DNA from: Vanilla planifolia
Lineage: Eukaryota > Streptophyta > Magnoliopsida > Asparagales > Orchidaceae
Reading direction: 5' to 3'
NCBI GenBank assembly: GCA_023846275.1
Contig: JAIUJO010000082.1
Location: 234,001-298,000 of the forward strand
Length of the DNA: 64,000 nucleotides
A model generated the notes under the pieces. The model did not search any database. It saw only the letters and a program-made list of their open reading frames with translations, and was not told the DNA's origin. The position numbers and the translations under genes were made by a program. Of the stretch, positions 50,061 to 61,479 are shown piece by piece. The first letter of the stretch is position 1, and every line of letters starts with the position of its first letter.

Positions 50061-51440
50061 CAACAATTGAATAAAGTATGGAGGTGAGGTCCTCGAATCC
50101 TACTATGAAGGCTTGCTAGCAAATTGGCTTGGTATAATTAAAATATGGTATAGTTCACACCTACAAGAATATCGATCACTCCACTATTGCTAGAAATTAG
50201 GGCTATTCATTTATACTATTGCTACCTACCTATCATAACCATTGATAATTTTAGTTTTTGTAAAATAATATTGTTATTTATGTATCAAATGTAAATATAA
50301 ACAAATATGATTTGGGATATGCAATAGTTATTAATTAGCCCCTATGAACCGAACTATTGGGTGTCATAAAATGTACAATAATCAAACATTCTTACATGAC
50401 AACATCTCATAAGACTAGACACTAATTCTTATATAATTTTAGTTGTACAACTAATTAGTGTATAATTATGGGTTGAGTTATAAAAATTTAAGTTTTCCTT
50501 AAATACATATGAATTGAAAATATTAACAATTCGAACATGATACACAACATATATATTTAGGGATTTAGAATTTTATTTCATCTAGATTTTTTATTTAACT
50601 TAGGTTTATTCACAAATGATGAATCCTTATCAATTTGATGTAGCTTAAGTCCTTGTGAATCAAAATTAGCAAAAAAAACTGAATTATATTAAGAAAATAT
50701 TTATCATTATCGATTAAGATTTTGAAATCTTAAAGCATTATTCTATGTTTAAATATTTTTTGTTTGATGATAGGAGTTGTGTACAAGATTTATTCCTGAA
50801 CCTAATCTTTAGGATCATTGTTTCACTAAGTTTTATGACATACAACAAAAAATTATGAATAAATATTTAAATAAAACTTATATTTAAAATAGATTTTAGA
50901 ATTAGCCTATACTATAAATGATCAAGATGGGATAATATTACCTACTCACATAGAATAATTCGAAAATCAAATAGTTCATGTTGTTAATATTAATAAGCAA
51001 TATGTTTTGTCACTTTGAAGATAACAAAGTTAAGGTTAATCCATACACGAGCATAAAATTGAAGGAGATCAACACAATTGCCTAAGCTTTGCATTTAGGA
51101 ATCCAAATTAACTTGGGATTCACAATAAGTAGCAGTGTGGGGTGAGTGAACATTTTCAAATCACATCAAAAAGAATGTCACCTAGGAATTCAAACATATT
51201 TACAAGTAATTAAGACAATGGTTTTCATCAAGGTGCAGTCTAACAAAATATTATTTAGTCTATAGGAATAATAGGATGTTATGTTTGATGATACATAGGT
51301 AAGCAATACAAATTGGACTTAGATGATAAAGCTTTTTCATTAATAAACTTTATTTTGTTTCAATGTTAGCAAGAGTTTTTTATGGTGCTTGCATATGCAC
51401 ATATGATGTACAAACAAAAAATTTTTCCTTCAAAGAATAG
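50060..51440. other. No recognised gene
   Basis: AT-rich sequence between the LINE ORF1 start and a copia fragment, both on the minus strand. The first 100 bp may include the N-terminus of ORF1. Nothing else stands out. Confidence 0.35.
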
Positions 51441-51950
51441 ATTTTATAAAAATCAAACAACTGAAATTTTTTATTCTTGCAATCGAAATTTTCATTTCTG
51501 AGCAAGATATTTTCTACTATGAATTAATTGAAAATTGAATCATCTAGAAGAACAATGTCATAGTCATCCTTTATTTGAATGTAATTCACTAATGAAACAA
51601 GCATTCAAATCATCATCAATGAAAATGTTTCATGTTTTTCTTTAGTTAGTCATATTGCATTTCTACATCATTAATGCTATTATCATGAAATGTACAATTT
51701 CCCTTTACAAAAAGAAATATTTCATCCTATGTTTTCCTAATTTGTGATGCCATTCATCAGTTGAAGAAGATTATTCAGCAAAAAATAAAACATTTGAATT
51801 AACTTTATTATACGATGAACATTCACCTTGATCATGAGCTATTTTCCAAGAAAGGGGAAAAATACTTTTGGGGTTCTTTTGTCCCTTCTTTTTCTTCTCT
51901 TTCTTCTTCTTTCTTGTCTTCTTATTACCTTATTTCTCGCTTTTCCATAT
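51440..51950 (-). pseudogene. Copia pre-integrase fragment with Lys-rich leader
   Basis: The minus strand is open for about 60 codons with KKTRKKKKEKKKKGQKNPK (encoded by a purine-rich run near 51880-51930), then WKIAHDQGECSSY and, after one stop, STDEWHHKLGKHRMKYF. The last matches the copia GAG_pre-integrase motif 'LWH.RLGH....L'. Further on, KCNMTN, RKT, NIFIDD and FISELHSNKG resemble 'C..C..aK..r..F' and 'L.liHsDvwGP'. The order supports copia. What follows (the integrase core) is not readable. Gag upstream was not found. Confidence 0.5.
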
Positions 51951-54900
51951 TACACATCTAACACACACATTGCCTTAAGGAAAGTGCTTTTCATTAACAT
52001 TTTAATGCAAATTCTTATGATATACAATAAAAAAATAACTTATACCTTTTGAATGATGTTTTTCCATTAAGTTGATAAGAAATATTCATAATAATGACAT
52101 GAGTTATTCAAATTATTTCCCCAACTTTAAATCAACATTTTAAGCAAAACAGGCAGAAAGAATTTTTCCAATACGAAAATTGTTGTCTTATGAACATTGG
52201 CGGGTAGTTGACCATGTCCCCAAATGAGATTTTGTGAACTTTTAAAGAAATAATGTAATATGCCTATTGAGGGTCTACTCAACAATGTAAGCCTATGGAA
52301 TAGATAATTTCTATACACAAAGCAACAACCTACTTTGATACAACTTGTTCACCCTTAGTTATAACCAAAGGTGGAGAATTTGGATTAATATGAAGAATAA
52401 TGCAAGAAACAAAGTCGCATAACTTTTTAAGATATTCAACAACTAGGCTTTATTATAGACCCCCATAGAATTTTAAACCCCATGGTATATAATCAATCCT
52501 TTACTTGAGCATAATGAAAAGGCTTCACACAAACATTTCTTAATACAAGGAATTTTTGCGAAATATTTTAAAAAAAAAGGAATACAAGATGTATTTACCT
52601 TAATAATACACTTTACTCCAAGACTTGGAGTAAATCCTTCAAATATCGACAAACCAAAGGCCTTACTCTAGCAGCCAATGCATTGTCAACACAATGCTTA
52701 AAAGTAAGGTAACTTGCCTTCCCCTCATTAGAAGGACTTGATTTAGGATCTTTCCATGCTCGCACGTAGAGCCAAGGGAGTTTCTAAGAAAGTTGTTACA
52801 ATAAAATTTAGGAAATAGTAACCTTATCTACATTTCATGGATATGTAATAAAAATCACTAATTCATTATGATTAGAAGTTATAAAAGAAAATCATGAGAT
52901 TTGTATGATTATGAGTGTATGAAGGTGCTGTGTTATAGTAGTAGAACAATGTTCTTGATCATTATCAAAAAGTATTATTTAAATTAAAATCCCATGAAAT
53001 ACTGTGCTTTAAATGAAATGTCACTAGATGATTGAATATGATTCAAATCTATGATATTTTTCTTATACACATTGTGTGATAAAAATGAGGCCTATTTACA
53101 AGAACACAAGAACTCGTAAGTTCCTCCAATTTGTTGTATTACAACTAAGAAAAAATTGTTTTTTTCCCTCATAATTTGTAAAATTCTTCATAGATTTGAT
53201 ATTGTAAACATATTGTTGTACAACATAAACTTACCTTACATTACTAAGACTTACCACAAATGAATATTGACCTACCCTATACAATTTAAAATTAGAAGAA
53301 TATTTAGTACTCCAATGCCACTAACACATGAGATCACTCATCATGCAACCCCTATGCAAGTTTGCATTGCACAATTCACTTACAAGAAATAGTACTCACC
53401 TCAAAATTATGCATCTTTCCAAGCATGTATATTTAATAACATTATGTTAATAAAACTTTGCAATGGGTGTAAAATTTTTTATAAATGTTAATGGTCTTTT
53501 TAGGTCACTTTTAGTCCACTCAAACAAGTGTCAAAATCAACAAAGTGATGATTAATGTGTGATATGTTTGTATTGTGATATAATAATGTTTTTGGAACTC
53601 TGTTACACATGTGATTGATAAGTCAACTAAAGTAATGATATGAAAAGTATGTTTTAATATTAAATTTACCATTTATCTAGGTAACTTAATAAATTATATG
53701 ATGAATAGTAATGATATAATTACTTTTTTCATTATGCAATCCATGAACAAGGTCATTTAACAATATAGTTTATAAATCTTGGGTGGTCCTACAAAAAATG
53801 TTTAGATATTGATACCTTGATTTAACTATAATACTCATTATATTGCATCCATAAAAGATTGAACTTACTTATATTGATGTTTGCTTATAAGCTCTTAGTT
53901 TTTATAAGATAAGTATAGGCACAATAGTCATAGTTGACCAACAATTAGGTGTCATGGGATTCTTTGAAAACAACTATTATAATTTTTAGGTTATTATATT
54001 ACTTATTATGAGGATTGGAGTTCAACTCACTAGATGTCTTATGACGAAGCCCATGATAGTGGTAAATTTGGAGTTATTAGAGTTTTTAAATCTTTCTTAG
54101 AGAATTACAATGGATCATCAAATGTTAAATCTAATGATTGAAACATTTGAAAAGAATCAAGAAATATAAATGATAAATATGTAATAAAGAAAAGCACTGA
54201 CAAAATATTGTGTGTTTTTCCCAAAAAACCTATGGACTTCATCGATCCTTAAGTTCCCAAGCTTAAGCTAGTCACTACCTAAACAACACTTCATAAGTTG
54301 AGAAATTTTTGCAATTTCTATCTACATAATCTAAAGCATAAAAATTATTTTGACATTTTCGTGAGTGCAAATACTACCCTCACTATTTTTTTGTTACAAG
54401 AACATACGTTCATTACATTTCTATTGGGTTAAGCATAACTCTAACAAACTACAAAACCAAGCTATAAGAGGGTTTACCCTTTTTTGAAACAAAGCACTAA
54501 ATTGTTCTCTTAATCCATGCTAAGAGGAAAAAGACAACATAAAAATTATAATATTAAAATAAGGGAAAACACTAAAATTTAATGTATCCTTTTTGAGATG
54601 TAAAATAATAAGTCATAACATAAGCACTAAATCACTATTACCAAAAAATGATCAATAATTATTGTAAGATAAGCATTGTCATATAGCACTTCTAAGCCCT
54701 TCCAAAATGCACATCTTAGAACTTCCAAGAAAAAAATATTAACAAAGTGAGGTAATGTTAGAGGCCGAAAAAAGAACACAGTTCGCAAAGAAAAAAAATT
54801 TTCCTTTTTAAAATTTTAACAATAGAAATAAAATTTTCAGGTAAATTATTAAAATATAAAAATTTTATTTTAGCTTAAGTAGTATTTATTATTGTACCAA

Positions 54901-55400
54901 GTATATTAGCTCATCCTCATAATCAAATTCCTACCAATATATTTTCTTAATGTTTACATCAAAGTTTAGGCACAATGAAATAATTTATAAACTAATTATT
55001 ACGCTAAATGTTTTACCTGTCTGTTGGTCTATTCACCTTAAGAGAAATCCATTAACATATGAAAAATTAAACTCTTATCAGGGTGTTATTTAGAAACTAA
55101 AATACTAAAAATTCTTTAAAAAGTATTAAGGAATGTTAAAGAACATTACACGTTAATCAAGGTTAGGTTGCATGTGTAACATCTTATAATTATTCAAAGA
55201 TTAAACTTGGCATTTGTAGCATGATTATTAAGTAGAGTAGGTGGCAACACATTAAGAATTAAGTAAAAACTTCGATTAGGAAGTTTTATCAAAATCAATT
55301 TCACACAAATGAGATAAACATTTAGAGGCAATCCTATTTAGAGTAGTCTAATAAAAGAAAGAGTAACTCTGATATTACATTATCACTTAGAAAATTGAAA
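51950..55400. other. No recognised gene
   Basis: Moderately AT-rich. The minus strand at 52625-52765 has an open run around KASYLTFKHCVDNALAARV that I cannot assign. The plus strand near 53990-54180 is also fairly open (LLIMRIGVQLTRCLM and onward) without a known motif. No repeats between this stretch and the rest were noticed. Confidence 0.35.
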
Positions 55401-55824
55401 TTATAGAAAGAGTGTACCTTTTTAGTAATGGTGACTTATAGTTTCCTTTGGGGTTAACATGTGGAGCACTAAAGATGGAAAAGGCCAATGAGGTGGAGGT
55501 TTGGGTTAGTGTAGAAGCTTAGTTAAAAGAATAACAAGATTGTAAGCTAGGATATGGAGCCTCATTAAGGAGGGTGGCATTTTAGTGATTGGATCATTGG
55601 AGTTAAAAAGGTGGGTGAAAACTTACATTTGATTACAGAAGTAGGAATTTTTTTAGTTCCTTGCTCTCTTGGTGGACATCTCAGTCCTTGTCTCTCACGA
55701 GGGTGGGAAAGTTGGAATCTCTCTAACTAGAGTTGGGCATACACTTTTTTCCTACAAAGGTGGAGGCATTTAAATAAGAGAAATTTCATTTATCAATAAC
55801 AACAATATAATGTAAGAACCTATC

Positions 55825-55834
55825 CTATTTATAG
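55825..55834 (-). promoter_or_regulatory. TATA box in putative 3' LTR
   Basis: CTATAAATAG on the minus strand, followed within about 55 bases by a GATAAATG that could be a polyadenylation signal, and preceded by a G/C-richer stretch. It lies some 850 bp beyond the chromodomain, a plausible place for U3/R of the 3' LTR. The sequence CTATTTATAG is near-palindromic, so strand comes from context only. Confidence 0.4.
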
Positions 55835-56502
55835 ATGAAAGAGAGCCTAATGCATGGAAAAAATAAAAAAGGTAAAATGCATCTTTAGAAAATATCATAA
55901 GTACAAAAAAAGAAAATATAATTTGAAGTTAAATCACCCAAGAATCAAAAAGAGATCTTTAGAATCTTATGACATTAACACTCAATAAATTAACCACATG
56001 AAATATGAAAAATATGGAGAAAGAAAATTTTATAATTGAACCACTTGATATTCAAAAAGAACTTTAGAATTTTGTAACATTAACTCCAAGTTGTTCAACC
56101 ACAAGAAATATAAAACATAATAAACAAAGAAAACATTTTTGACACAAAAAATTATGCAATTATGCAACATGATTGTCATATGTTAATGACGATATGATTA
56201 GGATGTTAATTGTTGTACAAGAGGGATGAGGATGATTGGCTGTGGCAAGAGGTGATAGCTGATAGGAAACTTGGTGATGGTGGGTAACCAAGGAATAACA
56301 AATAATTTAGCAATGATGGGTACCCAGGTGATGTTGGCCAACTAGGTAGTATTGATCTGAAGACCTAATGATGAAGAAATGATGAATGACTAATTAAAAT
56401 AAGTAATACATGTAAAAGAATTGACATAAATGTTAACATAATTAACTCAAAAATATGATTGGACAATAAGAGCAAAAATAATAGAGATAATCACAGGAAA
56501 AC

Positions 56503-56862
56503 CTAGAGTACTTTAGTTGTCCCATATAGTTGACAAAGATGACTAATCAAAATAAGATTTTTTTTAGTATAGCTTTGAGTTTGAATGGGTCTAGTATGAC
56601 ACAGTTGAGTGTGTGTCTGTGAGCTAACATAAAATACTCCTGCATTATCCTCTTTAGGTGGGAGAGAGCATGGCATAATATTATCAAGTTGATGGACATA
56701 GAAGTGCTTGAATAACACTGGCATGATGTAATATAACTTATAAAATGTAAGCCAAGAGTTCTGAATCAAAAACATGTCCTTGCAATATACTAAAACTTTT
56801 TTAAGTATACAATGCTTGGTTAGAATTGCCATTTGATCTAAAATATTTTTCACATTTTCCAT
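56503..56862 (-). pseudogene. Chromodomain at integrase C-terminus
   Basis: This 119-codon open frame begins MENVKNILDQMAILTKH and continues KVLVYCKDMF, NSWLTFYKLYYIMPVLFKHF. It matches the chromodomain of plant chromovirus integrases: 've.IlD......R....y..fLVkWkg...s.sTW....el....P.L...f'. The aromatic and Trp anchors (Y/C for W in the first sheet, W in NSWL) are present. Chromodomains steer integration to particular chromatin. It starts soon after GPY/F, in a different frame, so at least one frameshift lies between. The last 50 codons after the domain look like a tail ending near the 3' LTR. The start codon shown is not a real start. Confidence 0.7.
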
Positions 56863-56939
56863 ACTCTTGGGGCTAATTTACTGGTAGGAAGGAGTTCACT
56901 CAACATAAGAGAGTTAAACACAAATGACTTAATACGTAT

Positions 56940-57110
56940 TAGATGTAGTAATTTTTATGACAATAAATCCTTAATATTAAAGGACACACTAATCCCATAT
57001 TCTCCTAACAAATGTAGTATATACACATTAGTTCCTAGTCTTTGAACAATCTTAAAAGGTCCAACTCCATGTGCTTTTAATTTTTTGAAAGCTCCAAAAT
57101 GGAAACATTC
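56940..57110 (-). pseudogene. Integrase GPY/F module
   Basis: The minus strand reads FGAFKKLKAHGVGPFKIVQR, then LGTNVYILHLLGEYGISVSF and NIKDLL. This is 'LR...f..g...KLk.k.iGPfkIl.ki..NaYvl.LP...gis..FNVaDL', with GPF intact. It follows the integrase core and precedes the chromodomain. Confidence 0.85.
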
Positions 57111-57177
57111 ATAACTTTTTTGTAAGTTTCTATTAGATTCTCATATGTTTTCTTACTTATATTAGGTTTAATATATA

Positions 57178-57960
57178 TTACTTTTTGTAATGAAACATAT
57201 GAAAAGTAAAGAAAGAAATAGAGGTAGAAGTATGAAAGTCTACTAGTAAGGGAATACGATAAATCGAGGACCTATGTTTATCACTAAGACAAATTTTGAA
57301 GGGCCTTAGACCAACACTATGATTAACAAAATTATTGTATGCAAATTGGCTCATAGTAGTAGTTACTCCCAATGTTTAGGTCATTTCACTATCAAGCTGC
57401 AAAGAAGATCTTTTGAACTATCATTTAATACTTTTATTTGTCCATCTAGTTATGGGTGGTATGCTGAAAAAAGTTTTAGCTTACTTCCTAGTAAATATTA
57501 TAAGATCTTAAAAAAATAGCTAGTAAATCTAACATCTCATTCAGATACTATTGTCATTGGAACACCATGTAATTTAATTATTTCATTGAAAAAAATCTTA
57601 GAAACAAAGGTTGCATTTGATGTGTTACAACAAATGATAAATTAAGCTATTTTAGCGAAACAATCAATGACCACAAGGATAAAGTCATGCCTTGATGAGG
57701 TATTAGGTAATCCAAAAACAAAATCTATATTTAGAAACTCCCATAGCTTGTCAGGTATAGGTAATGGAATGTAAAGTCCTTGGCCAACATTTGAAGATTT
57801 TGTTGTTACACATATGTAACATTGGGCTACAATAAATCCTAAATAATGTATCATTCTAAGCCAATAAATCCTCTTTGAAATATCTCTATGAGTCTTATAA
57901 CTTCAAAAATGATAAGATAATCATCTAACATGTACTTCCCAAAGAAACAAATCTTTACGT
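57178..57960 (-). pseudogene. Ty3 integrase: HHCC and catalytic core
   Basis: Minus-strand blocks: WEVHVR and LSYHF (HHCC histidines, like 'EaHgGgl.GHFG'), CYIC (57821-57810), then LYIPLPIPDKLWEFLNIDFV and FGLPNTSSRHDFILVVIDCF, matching 'LY.PLPvP..PW.disMDFv.GLP....g.DsIfVVVDRFsKmA'. Next IIKLHGVPMTIVSE, stop, DVRF, matching 'viRLHGlP.tIVSDRDvkF'; here the catalytic Asp is Glu (57540-57542) and CGA became TGA. Then YHP, DGQIKVLN, matching 'YHPQTDGQTEVvN' with catalytic Glu now Lys (57432-57434). SQFAYNNFVNHSVGLRPF ends the core. Clearly inactive. Confidence 0.9.
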
Positions 57961-58149
57961 GATGAATTTTGGATGCAAAACCTTTTATTTTGTTATAGGT
58001 AACCAACTTTTAAGCCAAACTCTCTAGATACAAGGTTTGTAGTCGATTTAATTTCTTGATAAATTTGTTAAATGTTCGAATAATCGAGATATTAGTTTTT
58101 AGTTAGGTAAAATTTTGGGCCTTTATAGAAAAAATGGTTAATATGTAAA

Positions 58150-58560
58150 CACAATGATTAAATACAAAAGTATTTTATTTCTTAGGTCAGGCTTTCGTTT
58201 GATAAACAAATGTATAACTTATGTCTTGTTGGGTATTTTGGAACCTGAGCACCTAATGGTGAAAGTAAAAGACATATTGTTTGAAATATAAGTAATATTT
58301 CTAATGACTTAAAGATTAAACTACAACATATAGTTTTCTTTCATATATAGAAAACTTCGTTTTTGCATCATCAAGTTTGTCAATTAATAAAGCCAATAAG
58401 ATATTTATCTTGATAAAGGGCACCACCTATCCTTACTTCTAGTCCATCCCGTACAACCTCAAAGGTAGTAAATAAATCTATTTTTAAATGGGTGCCTTGT
58501 TAAAGATTCTTTCAACTTTTTAAAAATTAGGTCTACAAATTTTGTCAAAGCAAGTTTATG
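58150..58560 (-). pseudogene. Ty3 RNase H
   Basis: Minus-strand blocks: FKKLKESLTRHPF (the 'F..LK..L..aPvL' segment before RNase H), IGGALYQDKYLIGF in pieces (like 'GIGGVLsQ..rPiayfS'), then LDDAKTKFSIYERKLYVVV, matching 'L..A...YstYdkEl.AiV.al..WrhYL'. KYYLYFKQYVFYFHH follows as 'W.hYL..keFvi.tDH.sL'. The first catalytic Asp position is hard to place. The domain lies directly after RT, as in Ty3. Confidence 0.8.
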
Positions 58561-58599
58561 AAACATAAAATAATTAGTAATCAAGTGATCATTGTATTA

Positions 58600-59330
58600 A
58601 AGTGTGAAAGCATTTAATGTCATATGTTATTTTTTTATTTGGCCACTCAAAAATATCTTTATTTTTTTAGGGTCAGTAGACAACCCTTTAGAAGAAACTA
58701 TGTACGAGAAGAAGGCAACCTTGGCCGTGAAGAATTCATATTTACTTAGATTTATGAATACGTATTCCTTTTATAGAGTTCAACTTAGCTGATGCATATC
58801 TACTATTTATATACAAAAATATCATCAAAATAAAGAATGGTCAATTACCTTAAGTGTTGTTTTAAAACCATGGTCATCAATCGAATGAATTTACTTAGTG
58901 CATGTTATAACCCAAATTACATCACTTACAGTTCATACAAACCAACTTTAGTCTTAAATATTATCTTTCATTCATCTCTCATTATAATTTTAATTAATGA
59001 TAACCACTTTTTAAGTTTACTTTAGAAAATATTGTAGCACTTAGCAGCTGATTTAAGAGATCATCTAAATAAGAAATTAATAATGAATATTTTATTGTGA
59101 TTTGATTAATTACTTTTTTACCAACACACATCCTCCAGGTTCCATCATGTTTTCTTGCTAAAAATATTGGCATAACATAGGGACTAATACTTTCTTTGTT
59201 AAATCCCTTTTTAAGTAGGGTTTCTACCTGATGAGCTAACATAGTATGAGTCTCTTATGTTAATCTATAATTAAGAAGGTTGGGTAGCCTCTCTTTAGGA
59301 ACAAGATCAATCATTAGTTTATGTATTATA
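58600..59330 (-). pseudogene. Ty3 RT with intact YFDD
   Basis: Minus-strand blocks in order: LVPKERLPNLLNYRL; an 82-codon open frame with HQVETLLKKGF, SISPYVMPIFLARKHDGTWR, MCVGKKVINQITIKY, YLDDLLNQLLSATIFSKVNL and KSGYH; then, in a nearby frame, FKTKVGLYEL, FGL and LSKFIRLM; ILYFDDIFVY (YFDD at 58832-58821); and EYVFINLSKYEFFTAKVAFF with SYIVSSKGLSTDPKKIKIF. These cover RT from fingers to connection without a gap. Asp of SKIDL is Asn (SKVNL), so one of the three catalytic acidic residues is lost although the YFDD pair remains. Confidence 0.9.
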
Positions 59331-59339
59331 AGTGTGGTG

Positions 59340-60000
59340 GTGTGTCATTTAGAAAAATATAAAAAAACTCATTTGGAAAGCACTATACAAGAAGTGATGG
59401 GTCTGGTATACTAGAGGCCAAGTTCTTAATTATAAAAGACCAAACTAAATTTCCTTGATCAAGGGACTTCTTAACTTGAGGCAGTGTGATCAAGCTCAAA
59501 TTCTTTGTCTTTTTCCATTTTTGTTCATGGGCTTTAAATTTTTTATAGATTTGTTAGTCTTAAATGAATGAGATTTTTGATGAAGTAGAGAAAGGTAAAT
59601 GTGATGGCTTTTTCTTTGCAAATAAAAGAACACATGTTAGTTTAATCCTTTAAAATCATATCCCAATAAAAAACTCTTTGCCTTCTAAGGGTAAGATGAC
59701 TTACTTGGATAAGTATGTTATTAAATAAAATATCATCACTAAATCTTTTTAATTTCAAGGGTACATAATATCATAAATTAATGGGTATTTAAATTTTTCT
59801 ATTCATGATAGAGTAGAGGTTTCGATGTTTCAATAGAGAAACTCTTATTGCTTAGTGGCATGTTACAATGATGCAACTAACAATATTGATGAACATCTTA
59901 CATGATTGTTCCTAAATTTTTTTACTGGTGCTGATGATGTTGGTGCACCTCTAGTCATCCTATTGCTATGGTATTATAAGGGTGCACTTATCCATTAAAG
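59340..60000 (-). pseudogene. Protease-to-RT linker region (poorly readable)
   Basis: Between gag and RT the minus strand has KKTKNLSLITLPQVKKSLDQ, then LVWSFIIKNL and FPNEFFYIFLNDTPPHL. These resemble the linker of plant Ty3 pol: 'k..lls..q..k.l......Al.v.......p..v..lL.eF.dvFPedLPpgLPP'. A protease active site (D-S/T-G) could not be found, so the protease is either deleted or decayed. Confidence 0.55.
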
Positions 60001-60249
60001 TTCTCATATTTTCCAATTCCTACATGACATCCATATTAGAAATTATATTTTCTTCTTCCTTTGGCTCTTCTTGTTTATTATTATTGTATAAGTTTATAGC
60101 CATGTCACTTTTTTAGTTGTTGATGGCTATTCATGGCCCATAAAATAAGAGATTCTAGATTGGGTAAGGTAGTAACATTTTTAAGAAGAGAGCACTAAAT
60201 GTTATCTAAGGTAGTAACATTTTTCAAGTTAAGCTCAACAAATATATAT

Positions 60250-60840
60250 TTCTTTAATCTTATCCTAAAATAGGAGAGTACTAAATGTTTCAATTCATCA
60301 ATCACTTTGAAGTTTACAAACCTCTAATATGTCAATGTACTCTTTAATAGACTTACCACCATAAAAAAATGTTTACCATTTATCTAATATTTCAATATTA
60401 TAGGTTTATAGAAAAAACTTATTATAGAAACTAACCTTATGGTTTCTATATGTTTGGGATATCTCCTTATAATTTTTAACATGTTTTCATTCGAAGTTTC
60501 TCCAAAACTTATGTGTAATATCATTGAGTTTAGTCTAAATCAATTGATAATTTCTCTATTAAATTATTTGGCATTTGTTCAAGTAATCATCTATACTTGT
60601 CTATTAGTCATTATAGTCCTTAGGATTAGAATTACCATTAAAAGTTAAGGCATCTAGCTTTATTTTTAGGATATGTTCTCTCTCTCATTTGATGCCTAAT
60701 AAGTTTGTCTTCTTTACTAGCCATATCTAGATCATCATTTAGCTCTAACTCATTAGAAGGTTCATTTCATCTTGTATGGTTATAATTTGTCTTATGGATA
60801 TCTTGGTGAGATTCAGCAGGAGGATCATCATATCATCATT
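60250..60840 (-). pseudogene. Ty3 gag
   Basis: The minus strand opens with YDDPPAESHQDIHKTNYN, LELNDDLDMASKEDKLIRHQ and RERTYPKNK, then after a frame change KLDALTFNGNSNPKDYND. The last matches the plant Ty3 gag hallmark 'KL.iP.F.GksdPe.YleWe'. Further on, THKFWRNF and GGKSIKEYIDILE match 'm...F.p..y......l..l.qGskSVeEY..E.e'. The zinc knuckle expected after it was not found. This fixes the 5' coding end of the chromovirus. Confidence 0.7.
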
Positions 60841-61479
60841 TGTTTTTATGTCTCTCGGTGCTTTTTACTAGATTATTAGGTGTGGTATTTTTTCTCTTAT
60901 TATCTATTTATCTTCTAAGTTTTTTTTAGATCATTGATTTAAGAGAATTGTCTATCAGATAGGTGACTTAGGTTATTAATCAATAAGTAACACATCATTT
61001 ATATCTCATGCACTATAACCATGTGAAGGTATTTTTCTTCATTTTCATTATTTGGCATTGCAATTAACGTAATTTTGTGCATTTTGATCATGTTATTATG
61101 ACATCAAGCCACTCTAGAACTAACTACACCATTGATGTTCAAAATGAAGATGTTATTTATTACAATATGTGATATATGCATTATGAGATTACAAAAGGCT
61201 TCTTTTGGCCTTTTTTTAGCAAATAAATTTTTTACTTTCCATTTATTGCTCATTTTATTGACCTATGGTTGGTAACCACTACAAAACCATATAGTCTATC
61301 TCAAAATGCTTAAGAGCCATTGCTTTTTCCTTGAGATCCTTATTAATGCTTTTGAGTGATTGAACCTTCACTTATTTTTTAAGCTACACATCCTTATTTT
61401 GTTTCTAGTTTGATTTAAATGTTTTACTTTTACAATACAATTTCTAATTGAAGTGGATCATGAAAATGAACAAATCAAA

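Larger units (their letters stand above)
55400..60900 (-). mobile_element. Ty3/gypsy chromovirus, nearly full coding order
   Basis: The best preserved element here. On the minus strand: gag (60840-60250), protease/linker (about 60000-59340), RT (59330-58600), RNase H (58560-58150), integrase (57960-57330) and GPY/F (57110-56940), chromodomain (56862-56690), then an LTR-like stretch with a TATA box (about 55850-55400). Order and spacing are those of a plant chromovirus about 5-6 kb long. Every domain has stops or frameshifts, so it is dead, but the RT YFDD is intact. The 5' LTR should lie between 60.9 and 62 kb; I could not identify it, and repeat R1 occupies part of that space. Confidence 0.85.

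Noticed and set aside
51828..52052. 74-codon plus-strand frame with a run of Leu and Phe, like a membrane protein
   Set aside because: It is the complement of the Lys-rich purine tract of the copia fragment on the minus strand; the hydrophobic run is a shadow.
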